Assembly (NCBI GenBank): GCA_036023115.1
Contig: JAYKKT010000089.1
Span: 13,398,001-13,462,000, forward strand
DNA length: 64,000 nt
Source of the DNA: Brasenia schreberi
Lineage: Eukaryota > Streptophyta > Magnoliopsida > Nymphaeales > Cabombaceae
Direction of reading: 5' to 3'
Part shown: one piece after another, positions 48,696-60,216 of the stretch
Position numbering within the stretch: position 1 is the first letter of the stretch
How the letters are laid out: each line of letters opens with the position of its first letter
Notes under the pieces: generated by a model
Seen by the model: the letters and a program-made list of their open reading frames with translations, nothing else
Databases searched by the model: none
What the model was told of the DNA's origin: nothing
Made by a program: the position numbers and the translations under genes

Positions 48696-49899
48696 AGAGT
48701 TAATTCACCAATACAAATATAGAATGGAGAGACTCACCAGTTGGAACGTGCAAAAACATCTCCAGCTTCTCACACTTATGGGCGAAGTCTAGCACCCCAC
48801 GAGCACCTAAGGCATTGACGTTTTGTGCTATGTCATACCTGCAGAATGATCCCTCAAATCACTTCACAAAATTCACTCTCAATTGACAAATTTCTGCCCT
48901 AAACCACAACCCTTTTTGATGATTTAGTATTCAATGCAAAATCTATTCTTGATTACACTCGAAAAGAAAAAACCAAAAGCAGTCCATGGATATAAACGCA
49001 CCTTTCATCAAAGGAGGTAGTGGCAGCAACATGTACAATGATGTCCACCTCCTTCAATATCTCTTCTCTGAGAATTATTTCAGTTATCCCCAGGCTCTCC
49101 TCCGTGACATCCCCCGCGACAGGGAAGATCTTCTGGGAAACGAAAGCCTCAAACTCATCGCCGTGTTTGCTTCTCAACACTCAGAAAACCTCCTTGTTCA
49201 TCACCTATTGTTAAAAGCACTCATGTTTCATCTCTAACGCGGAATGAACTCCTTTGTTAGAGTATTAATGCTCACTAAACCCAATTCCTAATAGCTGAGA
49301 ACCAGTCTCGGCCTTATTATATTTTTCATCAACAACGCGTATTCTATTAATTAATCGCAAGATGGTAGGAGGGATTATGCGCACTCGCGAGCAACACTGA
49401 AAAATGACACCCTAGACTGCAGTTTTGGTAAAAACAACTTGAAGTGTGAAGTGGAAGCACAAGACTCTGAAATCGACTCCTTAGATAAATATAAGGATTA
49501 AAAATCCAACAAAAATGAACTATATTAATCCAATATTGATATTTAACTATACATGTGCAAGTAGATGTTGCCATATTTATTACTGAGGAGCATTTTAGTT
49601 ATTGCATCTCTATGGCAAATTTTGACAGAAGAAAGAATGAAGAGTTCTGGAGCAGTCCGTTATTTGGCCGTCCACTCCCTGCTTGGCAGATTTGGCATGG
49701 GAAGCTCGGATTAGCAAATACAACGCTTTACCTCCGGTTGCACCCTCAGGATTTTCTCTACAAATACTGCACAACAGACTTGTCACGCCATCTAATAAGA
49801 GAGAACACTCTTAGCAAGAAACCCAGTGCAGCCTGTTACCAACATGCTCTTGCAACGCAAGTTTTGAACGACGCTAGACAGAGGAGCCATAACAAGATC

Positions 49900-50690
49900 T
49901 CAGAAAGGATTCAAAACTCAGGCCCAAGTTATACTTTCCCACTTTCTCCAACAAATTGAGGTAACAAGGTGTGATGCACACTTTAGGTTGTGGGTGCCCG
50001 GATTCTGAGTTACATCAACCGTATTTATAAGCTGCTCGGTTAACAGAGTTCCCTAAGTTTGAAAGTGAAATCAACCTTCCTTCTCAAGATGAGAGAGGAA
50101 TTACGGCACATTTTTATTTTCTTTCTCCTTTTTTTAACCAAGGCAGAATTTTATTATACTTTATAGAACCATGATTCATTTAGACGTGTCTTGTTTCGGG
50201 TAAACTGAAACCTCAATCCGTAATTGAACAGACTCGGGACCCGGTAATATTAAAAAAATTTAAAATATAAAAACATTTAGAAAATACAAGACCCGGTAAT
50301 TTTGAAATGTTGATTCTGATTTGATAAGAAGTAAAACCGAACCAAACCGAGTAGTCCTGGATTCTGAGCTCGGTTTTAATTGGAAAAGCTGATTGTCTAG
50401 TTCATGATTCTATTTACTACAATGGTTTTGGTTTAGTTCTCTAAAATTTGAGAATTGGTTATGAAGAAGTGTCCGTCATGTGGAGGTTATTCTTAATAGC
50501 ATTGAGCTGTACTCTAAAAGCCAAGATGTTGACTTTTTATTTGTTCATCTGACAATCTGACCATTTGGGTCAAATAAATAATCAATCTGCCCATTAACAA
50601 TCCATTTTCGCAATATTACACGTAATGATAATCTAAATTCTACAGCCAATGCATACTCCAGTGAGATTAATTAGGTACAAAACATGTATT
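49900..50690. other. Intergenic upstream of the FAR remnant, nothing recognised
   Basis: No gene and no clear TATA box within 200 bp of the FAR start on the minus strand. The + ORF at 49555-49959 is a shadow of FAR exons 1 and 2. Confidence 0.4.
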
Positions 50691-50699
50691 AGACATATG

Positions 50700-51235
50700 T
50701 ACCAATCTTAATTTCTATATCATCTAAAGTAACCACATGATCAAACTTTCATTCCATATATTTGGTCTATGTTGTACTAAGTCGTAAGTTTTTACTTTCT
50801 AATGTTACATGTCTTTTATAAGTTTTATATATGTCAATGGGATACCTCTCTTTCCAATGTTCTCCAAAGAATATCTCTTGGTACTTTATTGTAATTTTTT
50901 TATAGATGAATAAATATCATTTGAAGGTTTTTCTTTTTTCTTTTAAAATGTCCCATAAGACGTCTCAATAGGTGAATCACTTCAATAATAGATTTGCTTG
51001 TCATGAATCTAAATTGGTTTTATGTTGTACTCAATACTTGTCTTAACTTATATTTAATAATTATTTTCCATAATTTCATAGTATGACTCATTAACTTAAT
51101 ACCCCGATAATCAACACAATAATTATAAATGTTTCCCTTATTCTTGTATATGAGTATAAGTGTAATCACTCTCCGTTCTTTAGGCATCTTTTGGTTTTTC
51201 TATATTTCATTAAATAGAGTTGTGAGCCATGTAGT
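50700..51235 (-). mobile_element. Internally deleted RTE LINE fragment
   Basis: On + it reads ACCAATCTTAATTTCTATAT ... ATCAAACTTTCATTCCATAT, then jumps at about 50800 to ATGTCTTTTATAAGTTTTAT and goes on to TGTTTCCCTTATTCTTGTAT and GCATCTTTTGG. Compared with copy 3 it lacks the segment with RT motif C. It covers the C-terminal and central RT and is strongly diverged. Confidence 0.85.
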
Positions 51236-51339
51236 CCCAGTCGCTCTTAGAACTTTTCAAATAATTTAATTTAATCACGTCGTTGTGATAAAAAAATTCA
51301 CGCCAAGCGTCATTGTCCTTTTCAGTTAAAATGAAACCA

Positions 51340-51356
51340 AACCATCTCTCTCTCTC

Positions 51357-51409
<53 letters not shown>

Positions 51410-51412
51410 TTA
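51340..51412. repeat. (CT)n, (AC)n and (AT)n microsatellites
   Basis: CTCTCTCTCTCTATAC is followed by about 18 AC units and then an ATATATAT run. Confidence 0.95.
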
Positions 51413-51419
51413 ATATCAT

Positions 51420-51870
51420 AAAATCCTAACCCTAAATTAGTACGTGTATTTTCCACCCTAACAATCTTTCAATACTTGCAAAAAACCTCATACGTTTTTA
51501 TTAGCAGACACTATAACTTTCTAAGTTTGTGTCATGAAATAATCTGGGTATAATATTGATTGGTTGTTGTGCGTCATATATTAGTTCAATATTAAAATAT
51601 ATGAAACCATGGTTCAGATTCGAACCAATCCAGAACTTGCAATCTGATATGCTAAGCGCCTGTTGTCTCCACCCTTTACATATTGCCCTTATTGTTATTT
51701 ACGTAATGAAGCGCGTCCTTTTGGCGCAACCATTTGCTTGTGCTAATATGACCAGTGGCCAGAAAACGAATATTGAAGAGAGAGCGTCGTTAGACTCAAA
51801 TCACCTATATGGGCCTCATTAGGGAGGATTCTGAGTGAGAAAGAGAACGCACACAGTCTGTAGACATTGC
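51420..51870. other. Intergenic, nothing recognised
   Basis: The 88-codon + ORF at 51556-51822 has no family motif. No repeat partner was seen. Confidence 0.4.
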
Positions 51871-51971
<101 letters not shown>

Positions 51972-52399
51972 CCATCCCTTGGTCGCCGTCCATGTTCACG
52001 AGAAACGACCCTTTAGAGTGCTTCTTCGAAACTGTTGATGGTGCTTCTTTGTTAACAGAGACAATAGAGTTTACCATCCCTTCACTTAAAACTTTTAATT
52101 TTAATTTAGACCAACAAAACCCGAAGTGATCCTAAAGGAATTTGACATCTCTCGGTCATTTTGAGGAGAATCATGATACTACGGATTCCTCCAACTATTT
52201 AGTAGCTTTTTCAATCATATTTTTTTTTACATATATGTGTTTCCCGTAATAATATATATTCCCAGTAATAATCAATCATTGGTTGTACTTGTTAAGTAGT
52301 GTGCTCTGTCGAATACGTTTTCCAGGATAACAACTCGTGCACTATACCCTGTTATGTGGTTTTAATTCAAAGAACACATTTTCTCTGCATAACCAATAG

Positions 52400-52430
<31 letters not shown>

Positions 52431-52544
52431 CAAGCCCTTGTTTGCTCGTAGAACTAGTCTAAACATATCCACTTAGAGAAGAGATATGTTATTCATGTCC
52501 TAAATTGGGATATAAGATATAAAATTCCGTTATATGTTTCTCTA

Positions 52545-52860
52545 ATTTAGCTATCTATTCTAGCTCTTAGTAAAATCATGGATGCCATATTATAGAATAT
52601 ATCACAACAGGCTCGTTGACTTCATCAAGCTTCAAGTCACATATGAAGCACTTTATCTCAATGGTACTATTCCTGCCAATACTGCAAGCAATATATTCAA
52701 AGTTTTTATATACAATGCTACACAAACCTTTTTATTCAACTTTCTCTTAAGAGAAGATATTGTTAGAGCTGGACTTGCTATTATCTTTAGTTATTATAAA
52801 GTCAACATTTGATTAACCAGTTACCTTTAATTCATTTACCTAATAGTGTAATTTTAATGT
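52545..52860. repeat. Dispersed repeat, copy 1 (partner at 55300)
   Basis: CTATCTATTCTAG, ATGGMTGCCATATTAT, ATATATCACAACARRCTC, AAGAAGATATTGTTAGAG and TTGCTATTATCTTTAG follow one another as in 55300-55590. The 76-codon + ORF is not kept in the other copy. Both lie next to Ty1/copia scraps and may be part of such an element. Confidence 0.75.
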
Positions 52861-53115
52861 CTTGTCCTTTTTAGATATCTAAACATTCTTTTGACAATAA
52901 TTGAACATTGTCACCTAAGATTAATTTAAGATCTACTTACAAGACAATAATAAAGATGATATTATATCTTATACAAAACATAGCATACATCTATCAACCA
53001 ACAATAGTTATGGTTTGTAGAACTTATGTTTGTAATACTCGCCTAGGGACATTTAACTTTTCTTTTCCATCACCAAGATAATCACTTTTACTTAGTTTTA
53101 CTCCTTTAGCAGTAG

Positions 53116-53189
53116 GAGTACTCATCATTCATAGTTTCTCATTCTACACTTCGAGTACTCATCATTCATAGTTTCTCATTCTACACTTC
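53116..53189. repeat. 37-bp perfect tandem duplication
   Basis: GAGTACTCATCATTCATAGT then TTCTCATTCTACACTTC is repeated exactly at 53116-53152 and 53153-53189. Confidence 0.9.
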
Positions 53190-53199
53190 TTGAGCAATG

Positions 53200-53840
53200 C
53201 ATTTTTTTTAACCTAGACATAAGTCTTGATATACTAATTTGAGTAACCTTTATTGAAAGGACTTATGAAGCTTCCTTCATATGCTTTATTGCAAACTTAG
53301 ATTTCAATTATGACTTAATTTTGATAATCATATCATTATTATATTTTGTCAAGATAATATCATCCACATATAAAGATAGGATCATAAATTGGCTCCCAAT
53401 GTTTTTAAACATATATACAATGATCAAAGCTCATACGTAACAACTTCAAGTTTTACAATGGAATTTTGAGAATGCCAAGTACCACTGTGAGGTGACTGCT
53501 TTAGACTATAAACAAATTTTCTCAACCAGTATACTATATCTTCATAGCCTTTAACAATATAACCTTTGAGTTGTTTCATATAAATGGTTTCCTTGAGTCA
53601 TCTTTTAAAAGCAAAGTCTTTACAATCTAATTGATGTAAGTCAAGGTAATAATATGCTACTATTGCTAGTATAATCCTAATGGATGTAAATTTCGGTACG
53701 AGGGAACACATAATCTATTTCCTCTTTGCAAAAGTTAATGTGTTCCTATTCAATAGCAAATTTTAAAAGGAGCTCGTTAAGAGCTATGTTTTTTCAGTTT
53801 ATTTTAAGAGTGGCAGTAAACCTCTTTCAAGACCGGGGTA
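53200..53840 (-). mobile_element. Ty1/copia reverse transcriptase remnant
   Basis: In broken minus-strand frames the order is IRIILAIVAYYYLDLHQLDC, KETIYMKQLKGYIVKGYED, KFVYSLKQSPH and SLYVDDIILTKYNNDM, then KSKFAIKHMKEAS. These match copia RT blocks (VHQMDVKTAFLNG, YGLKQSPRxW, LYVDDIL). Stops and frameshifts are many. No LTRs were recognised. Confidence 0.85.
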
Positions 53841-53849
53841 GGTCATTTA

Positions 53850-54800
53850 ACATGGTTGGGTTTTGCATAGGTTTGAGTATCTTTCTATTGACAAATGCAA
53901 GGTAATTGAACATGTAATTCAGAAGTTGTTTCATATTTTACTGTTAGCAATTTATACTCTTCGAATACCTAAATTATATCATCCTCTTTCTACTTTTCAG
54001 GTGAGCTGGGTACATCAAATAACCTTACAAGTAGAAATTATACAAAAAATTTGCACGTATAGCGTTGTCTCTCTGACTTCCACTACGCAGGAGAGGAGTT
54101 CGATTCCCAGGGTGCCAACGCATGTGTGGTGCTATGCTTCGGCCTCCCAAATAAAATGATAGAGAAAAAACAGAATAATTCTTATTCATGTAAAGCAATC
54201 AGGCGGTTTACCAACATGAACTTTTAACCGATGCTGATAGTGACATTGCTGATCATCATAATAATCTGTTCCTTTTATATATATATAACTCCACTGTGTT
54301 AAATGACTGATCATCATAATTGGTTTAGCTAACTGGCATTGGAAATGTTATTGTATATCTAACCAGTTGATGGAAATTTAAACGACCTTATACGATTCGA
54401 ACTGAACCAAACAAGCTTCGTCGATCACTGTGTTCAGCTCGACCACGCGAGACGTAATGAATCAAGCAGTCTTTGTTCATATTCATTCTAAATAAACTTC
54501 AAGATCACCAACGAGATTAATATAATTAGCTGAACGGAGGCGTATTACAACGAGCAGCTGGGCTTGTTTCCCAGCCCTAATTACCTATCAAAGTTTTAAC
54601 TTTCACATGAAGTGCATATAATAGCAATAACGAAGAAAAAAGTCTCTGTATGCACTTTTGGAAGTGCCATTGGTCATAAGTAAACAAGCATTTCATCATT
54701 TAAAGTAACAATACCCACAGAAATTCAAGTGATCGATCAACTTATTTGCTCTCACATATATCATATTAAACGGCAGAAAGATTTACTTCGCATTTCATCG
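53850..54800. other. Region downstream of the GDSL gene
   Basis: A SINE-like copy is at 54050-54165. Otherwise nothing is recognised. Confidence 0.4.
54050..54165 (+). mobile_element. tRNA-derived SINE-like copy
   Basis: GGAGAGGAGTTCGATTCCCAGG is a strong B box, preceded about 40 bp upstream by TATAGCGTTGTCTCTCTGAC, a weak A box, and followed by TGTGGTGCTATGC. It does not fold as a complete tRNA. Confidence 0.5.
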
Positions 54801-55299
54801 TCTCCTTCAGGACAATAGTTGTTTAAGGGCTGGGATGAAGAAGGGGAAGACGGCAGACCACCCAGACTGTGTTGGGTGCACAAGATCCCAATAGAAAGAC
54901 GCTGATGGCTTGTCGCACACTTTGTACAATGGATTCCCATGCTCATCCGTGCTTCCGCACACAGTAATGTTCGAGCTCACTCCTACGCAACATGGCTTCA
55001 GTGGATCTACAAATCCTGAAACACCAAATATATAGCATTTATGTGACAAATAAAACATAACGAAATATGTAGTCCAACAGATGAAGCACCCCTACTTGGA
55101 AAGCAAACCCCCCACACCAAACGTAAGCATGCATGCGCGTTAACACGCACATCACAACAGTGAATCCTAACTAGTTTGCTTGGGGAATAAGTCCTTCAAT
55201 ATCCCCTTACTCGTCATGTAAGACGAGTGAAATCTTATTCCTTCACATCTTATAGAGAATATAATGGTATTTAACCATTATATATTTTCTTTTAGAGCT

Positions 55300-55590
55300 A
55301 TCTATTCTAGTTTTCATTAAATTAATGGCTGCCATATTATCACATATATCACAACAAACTCATTAGCTTCAAGTTACAATGGCACCAGTCACAACCATAC
55401 CACAAACAACATACTCAACTTTTTATCTATACCATATTATACAACCATGTTTATTATACCTCTTCTAAACAAGAAGATATTGTTAGAGATGAATTTGCTA
55501 TTATCTTTAGGTACTTAAAAGTCAGCACCTGATTAACCACTCATCTTGTCTAATCTTAAAAAGTAACATTGGAATGTACTAACGTGAATA
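55300..55590. repeat. Dispersed repeat, copy 2 (partner at 52545)
   Basis: Same block order as 52545-52860. It lies in GDSL intron 3, immediately before the copia RNase H remnant, and may belong to the same inserted element. Confidence 0.75.
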
Positions 55591-55599
55591 TTGAGGTAT

Positions 55600-56134
55600 C
55601 TAAAAAGTAGGACTAGTTTAAGATTGTGCTTTGGATGAGAAGTTAAAAGTTGTGTGTTACACATATTTAGATTTAGAACATAATCTTGATAATTGTAGGT
55701 CTACCTTAAGTTGCTTAGTTACCTTTGTAAGGGGAACAATCTCTTGCCAATCTAGACTTAAAAAGTGTATTGACTTGTCATATATTGAAGCCAAATATAT
55801 TGAAATTAAAGAAGGTGATAAGGTGTTATTTTGGATGAAAGAGTTCATGCAAGAGCTTGGCTTTATGTAATTGAGGTATGTGTTATATTATGATAATCAT
55901 AATGCTATTTGTCTAGTGAAGCACTCTACTTTTCACTCAAAGACGAAGCACATCAATAAAAAAATCATTACATCAAATCGATTGTTGAAGAGGAGTTTGA
56001 CAATCCCTCAAATATGTTGATCAATATTGTTATGATTGAGAAACATGCATTTTGAAGAAAGTTGGTGTGCATGAAATTCACACTATTCTTTTTCTAAGTA
56101 AAGTTTGTAGTTTCCTTTGGTTAGAGGAGGAGTT
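55600..56134 (+). mobile_element. Ty1/copia RNase H remnant in GDSL intron 3
   Basis: The + frame 55631-55870 reads CRSTLSCLVTFVRGTISCQS, LKKCIDLSYIEAKYIEIKEG and VLFWMKEFMQELGF, and continues after a stop with YYDNHNAICLVKHSTFHSKT and KHINKK. These are the copia RNase H blocks. It ends in a purine-rich tract AGAGGAGGAGTT at about 56123-56134. Antisense to the host gene. Confidence 0.88.
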
Positions 56135-56880
56135 TGATGGACCATCATGCCCTTCATATCTACCCAAGGGTCCCACTATTTAATGCATCCAAGTTGGCCT
56201 TGTGCACAAGAAAAAGGGCCGATGCCTTAGGGTGTGTGGTTAAGAGAGAACAAAAGAAGAGAAAAAGGAGTGGCCACTCGGTGTAAGTGTGTTCCGCCAT
56301 TCAGAAGGTGAAATCTATGGGTAAATTTAGTAGTTGCTGAAGGGTTCTGTTGATTCTACCTGCTTTGAGATCATTTTGGGATTCGTATAAATTAAAGAAT
56401 TTTTATACGATCATTCTACCTACTGCATCTATACCAAATCTGCATTTTGGTGAGGTCTTCTTTATTATCATAATTGATTTTATGTTGTTGCTTTCTATAT
56501 GATTCAAATGAGCCTCCGATTTTATATTGTTTTACATACTTGTCTAATTTTAAGAATCACATTTTTCCTCTACATTGATCTGATACAGTGGAAATCTTTA
56601 GTCTTAATGGCTTATGGTTTTTCTCTTTTTCTAAGGTTTTTTTTAGGTGCATGAATTCTTTTTCATTATTAATTTTGTATTTAACCATATTTTGTTTGAT
56701 AGAGGTTTTTATTATCAAATTGTGAAATCTCAATGTTGGTACTTATTTTGTCATTAGATTTACCAATACCAAAGAGAGGATGATGGCTTCGATTCTTCTT
56801 CCTCCTAGAAAAGGAAAAGAATCTTAGGAAGAAACAAAAAGACGAGCAACATAAATAAAAAAACTACTTAGGCCAATAAA
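56135..56880 (+). mobile_element. Possible 3' LTR of the copia remnant
   Basis: Directly after the purine tract the sequence starts TGATGGACCATCATGCCC, as expected for an LTR. The right border and the partner LTR were not found, so the extent is a guess. Confidence 0.35.
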
Positions 56881-56934
56881 AGAAAACAGGAACAGATTTG
56901 TTGCATTTCTCCAACAATTTGATATGTACATAAA

Positions 56935-56998
56935 TGTAATCACCCTCAACCTCTTGGTGAGGGTTCAAGACCCACAGTGGCTAAAACAACAACAGTCA
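56935..56998 (+). mobile_element. SINE-like 3' part in GDSL intron 3
   Basis: TCTTGGTGAGGGTTCAAGAC then CCACAGTGGCTAAAACAACA contains a B-box-like GGTTCAAGACC and an A-rich tail. The A box half is missing or unclear. Confidence 0.3.
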
Positions 56999-57757
56999 TG
57001 TGAGGCTAATATGACATACATATGCATGGAATGTAATAAATGATAATTTACTACGAATTAAGTCGTTTTAATTCTCTAAAATTTCCTTTTAAGAAGAGAG
57101 AAATTCATAAAGCAATGGAATTGAACTTACCCGTCCTACTGTGACCCAGAAAAATGGAGTCAAGAGGCATATAGAGGTCAACGATGGTGAGTTGTGATGG
57201 ATGGCTCAGAGGAGAATTGATGGCATCGACGGCTGACCGTAGCAGGCTGTTGTGATGGGTGACAAATTGATTTATGAGGTCTATGCAGGAGGAGAATGAG
57301 TTGATCTGTGTTACCACCGGCAGGCAGCCAATTGGCTCCAGGCCCAAAATGACTATTTTCTTCAAAGCAAGTCCGGTCAGGCGTCTTAGGTCCACGACCA
57401 TCTGGTTCACCAGCTTCACTATGAATTCGTTTAAGTTCTACAATGCAAATCATACCAACAACCATTACTCAAAATCTAGCACACAAATATTGGCATCAGT
57501 GAAAACCCCATAACTCTATCACCGGATCTAAGATCATGTGAAAATTTTCTAGTTTGGTACCCAAAAACATGTAACATCACATGAAGACCTTTGGAATTTT
57601 GTGTTTATCATGGCCAGATACAGCACAATAGCGATTGAGAAATGCATGTAGTCGAGATCATTTAATGTGCATTATTGTGTGATAAGGCTTGGTTTTGGTT
57701 TTGTATTTGGTTTGTTTAATTATATGAATTGGAAAAGTTTGATAAATAGTCCCAGCT

Positions 57758-57761
<4 letters not shown>

Positions 57762-57813
<52 letters not shown>

Positions 57814-57873
57814 AATCTTAAGGGTTATACCCAATAAAGAATCACTAATTGTCAAATTTTCTCTCTCTCGAAC

Positions 57874-57916
<43 letters not shown>

Positions 57917-57917
57917 G
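57762..57917. repeat. Two microsatellites: (AT)n, then (AT)n(AG)n
   Basis: ATATAT runs at 57762-57811, then unique sequence ending CTCTCTCTCG, then (AT)n(AG)n at 57875-57917. They lie in GDSL intron 2. Confidence 0.95.
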
Positions 57918-59384
57918 TCTGTCTTTTGGTCCACAATCTTATAGAAACATTTTAAATCAATGATAATTTTATTCATAGTTATCATTGTATAAATTTCCAT
58001 CATTAATTTCAAAGAACCGAGTGTTGAAAATGCTTATGAAAGATCATGTATTATGTATTGAAGACGCTATATATGTATCCCAAGTCCGATGATATATTTT
58101 TCCATTAGGTAATCTATTTGTCTTCTTTCTCAGTTCTGTTTTGAAAGATACTGACCAACTGAACTCTATGTGCCTTTCTTGGACTTTAAGAGTTCTCCAG
58201 CAAGTCTTTGTACCTCTAGCGGAATTCTCACAAGGTTTGATTGAATCATGAAGGTTGTTCGACCGTGAAAACAAGATTTTCAAACTCCTCTGCATCCTTT
58301 TGACGATTGAGAAAATAGATCTACAGATATTAGGAATTCTCTTTACACTCCGAACATACTACCAAACACAAATCTCTGATGCAAGGATAGAATTCTCTTT
58401 AAATATACTCCAAGAAATCTAAAAAACACATTCGTCATAGACAGCCATTACTTACCAACTATACTAAACCAAGAAACCGAGTCTCAGGTGAATCGAGTTC
58501 AGTATCGGGTACCTCAGTTGTTCCATTATTTAGAAGGTAAGCAGCATAGTCATTGCTTGCAGCCGAGACAAGAGCCACCGACGACGACAGTTCGGACGAT
58601 TTGTATGCACCTTGCTAGAGCAGTTGCTGGAAGTAATCTATCTGCGTGGTTAGGTTCTGCAGTAAAGCAAAAGTGTCGAAAACACCGGTGCCGCTGTATT
58701 CGAAATTCATGCCGAATCACTTCCTATTTCCCGGAGCTCGTCTCACTTTGTAAGGAACGGGAGAAGGAATTCCTAGATATGAAGCTGCATGCATCACAAC
58801 TTCGTAAGGAAAACTTTCAGACATTATCAACGAAATTGAAGACATAAGATATGACGAAGACTGCAACACGTTTTCAGAAAGATGATCATACTCAAAATTA
58901 GTTGGAGCACTGGTTTTCCAAATGCAGATTTCCACAAATTAGCTAGTTAATTCATTAAAATCTCATTTCAAACGTGCAACTTTGGTCAATTTGAACCGGA
59001 ACCAAATCGAGCTGTAGACCACTTGAAACTGGAACCGGCCAAACCTGGCCGGAAAACGTAACTGAACCCGACTTATTCTCTGCTCGGTTAAGGTTTAACC
59101 GTATTTTAGACTCAAAATTTTCATCCGAAAGTCGACTTGAAGTCCTTGAGTGAGAATGGTCTGATTGACTTGACGTTTTAAGAAGAATGTCAACAGCACT
59201 AGCACTAACTTCATGAGCTCTTAAACATTTTAAAAATTATTACATTCTATCATAATAATGAATCATAATGGCAGTATTAGTGTGACATTAGACTAGCTGA
59301 CTAGTTGTGAGTAGTCATAACTACTATTGTCTTATATTCTATCGAAGAGTCATAACGTAGACTTTTTTTTTTTAAAAACGAGGC

Positions 59385-59485
59385 AAAAACATAACACACA
59401 TGCACCTTTGAGAGTCGAACTCTCTACATACAGCAACAGCGCTAGAGTGTCCTCACGACTGAGCTAAACACTCTTGGTGCATAAT
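59385..59485 (-). mobile_element. tRNA-derived SINE-like copy in GDSL intron 1
   Basis: The minus strand reads AGTGTTTAGCTCAGTCGTGA (good A box) and, about 45 bp on, AGAGAGTTCGACTCTCAAAG (good B box). The spacing resembles a tRNA with an extra arm, but acceptor stem pairing is not seen. It is the clearest A/B pair of the window; a tRNA pseudogene is an alternative. Confidence 0.55.
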
Positions 59486-60103
59486 GATCTAATAGTGATA
59501 ATTATCTTTTGCTTTATAAAATCAGGTTATACGAGTTGGACCCAAAACCGGAACCCGTGTTTGCGCCGAGCGAAGCAAATCGTAAACGAGGGGCCGGCAC
59601 GCTTTATCGTGCCGTGCGTTGAGAACATGCAGACCGGTTGTTCCAACGCCTGAGTATTCTTGTAGCCCATCGCCCTTAACGGAGGAGAAAGCTTCTTACC
59701 AACATAACTCATCCGAGAGGGTCATAATATACAGTAAGAATTCCCCGTGAGTGCTCTGCTGACGCTAAAATCAACAAAGAGAGAAGGATCTTACCAACAA
59801 AGTCTGTGAGGAGACGGCCGTCGGAATATCTGCCGGCCGGTTTACCGGTGAACGTTATCCCATAGGGAGGTTTCCATGAGGAGGCGAGGAATTCCGGCGT
59901 GTTGCCCGTGTCCACGGCAGAGTCCCCAAATACAAAAAGACTCCTTGGCGATTGGTGGTCACCGAAGCCTTCGGTCGTGACACCTAAGATCAACAAAGCA
60001 AGTACATCACATAATACACTGCTATATTTTCTCATCATATGCATTAAACGCATTATTCACGCAATGGACTAAGAACTCAGAGATCTCCCTCCTCAGCACC
60101 ATG

Positions 60104-60216
60104 GGGTATTAAGAAACTAAAAAGGTCATCTCTACTCGAAGATTTCATGAAACTTAGTCAATTTCTCCAATGGAAAATCAGTGAAGGGATTCTGAAAAGT
60201 TTTAAGAGACACCAAG
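60104..60216 (+). pseudogene. Second, shorter copy of the unidentified exon-like ORF
   Basis: The + frame reads SSLLEDFMKLSQFLQWKISE then GILKSFKRHQ and matches the minus-strand frame at 46268-46380. Homology stops at about 60216. It lies about 50 bp upstream of the GDSL start, in the opposite direction. Confidence 0.4.

Larger units (their letters stand above)
46682..49890 (-). pseudogene. Fatty acyl-CoA reductase (FAR), broken
   Basis: Alcohol-forming FARs reduce acyl-CoA with NADPH to fatty alcohols for wax, suberin or pollen wall. Pieces in order: start 49890 (MAPLSSVVQ) with Rossmann LVTGCTGFLAK; 49766 (FVEKILRVQPEVK), then a 1-bp loss before LYLLIRAS; 49204-49002 (KHGDEFEAF, VAGDVTEESLGI, TTSFDER); 48838-48738 (YDIAQNVNALGARGVLDFAH); 47740-about 47540 (AYVSGTKTGLIPETGF); 47420-about 47354 ([19 protein letters not shown], holding the YxxxK-type site); about 47326-47239 ([14 protein letters not shown]); 46925-46682 (IPGDMAVNAMIVSM, GYRYFKANPC). 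Defects: TGA at 49181-49183, a frameshift near 49730, no donor after about 47540, loss of about 35 residues between about 47354 and 47345, and a frameshift near 46790. It is a pseudogene of a formerly normal intron-bearing gene. Phases at 49002/48838 and 48738/47740 still fit. Confidence 0.9.
54807..60053 (-). pseudogene. GDSL esterase/lipase, four exons, two in-frame stops in exon 2
   Basis: SGNH-type plant esterase/lipase, a secreted serine hydrolase; the closest type I know is the Arabidopsis At5g03610 group. Exons on -: 60053-59795, 58784-58513, 57437-57131 and 55015-54807. All have GT..AG borders and the phases fit (1,0,1), giving 348 residues, a normal length. A hydrophobic signal-like start (about 1-30) is followed by FVFGDSAVDTGNT (catalytic Ser), GRYSDGR, SYLGIPSPVPY, MNFEYSGTGVFDT, VSAASNDYAAYL (block III Asn kept), ILGLEPIGCLP, PLKPCCVG and DLVHPTQSGW (catalytic His). 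In exon 2, TGA at 58717-58719 and TAG at 58615-58617 interrupt an otherwise conserved frame. All catalytic residues remain, so loss looks recent. Intron 3 (2.1 kb) holds a copia remnant. A nonsense allele or sequencing errors are the alternatives. Confidence 0.9.

Noticed and set aside
49555..49959. 134-codon + strand ORF
   Set aside because: It lies antisense to FAR exons 1 and 2 and has no motif of its own.
58488..58847. 119-codon + strand ORF
   Set aside because: It is antisense to GDSL exon 2, whose codon-level conservation is on the minus strand.
59385..59485. A functional tRNA gene
   Set aside because: A and B boxes are good but I see no acceptor stem pairing or proper arm lengths; a SINE or tRNA pseudogene fits better.
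59527..59712. Minus-strand ORF starting SYVGKKLSPP as GDSL exon 2
   Set aside because: It looked like the YLG(I)xSPxP block, but no acceptor fits in the right phase and the downstream GDSL blocks are absent. The true exon 2 is at 58784-58513, with exact phase.
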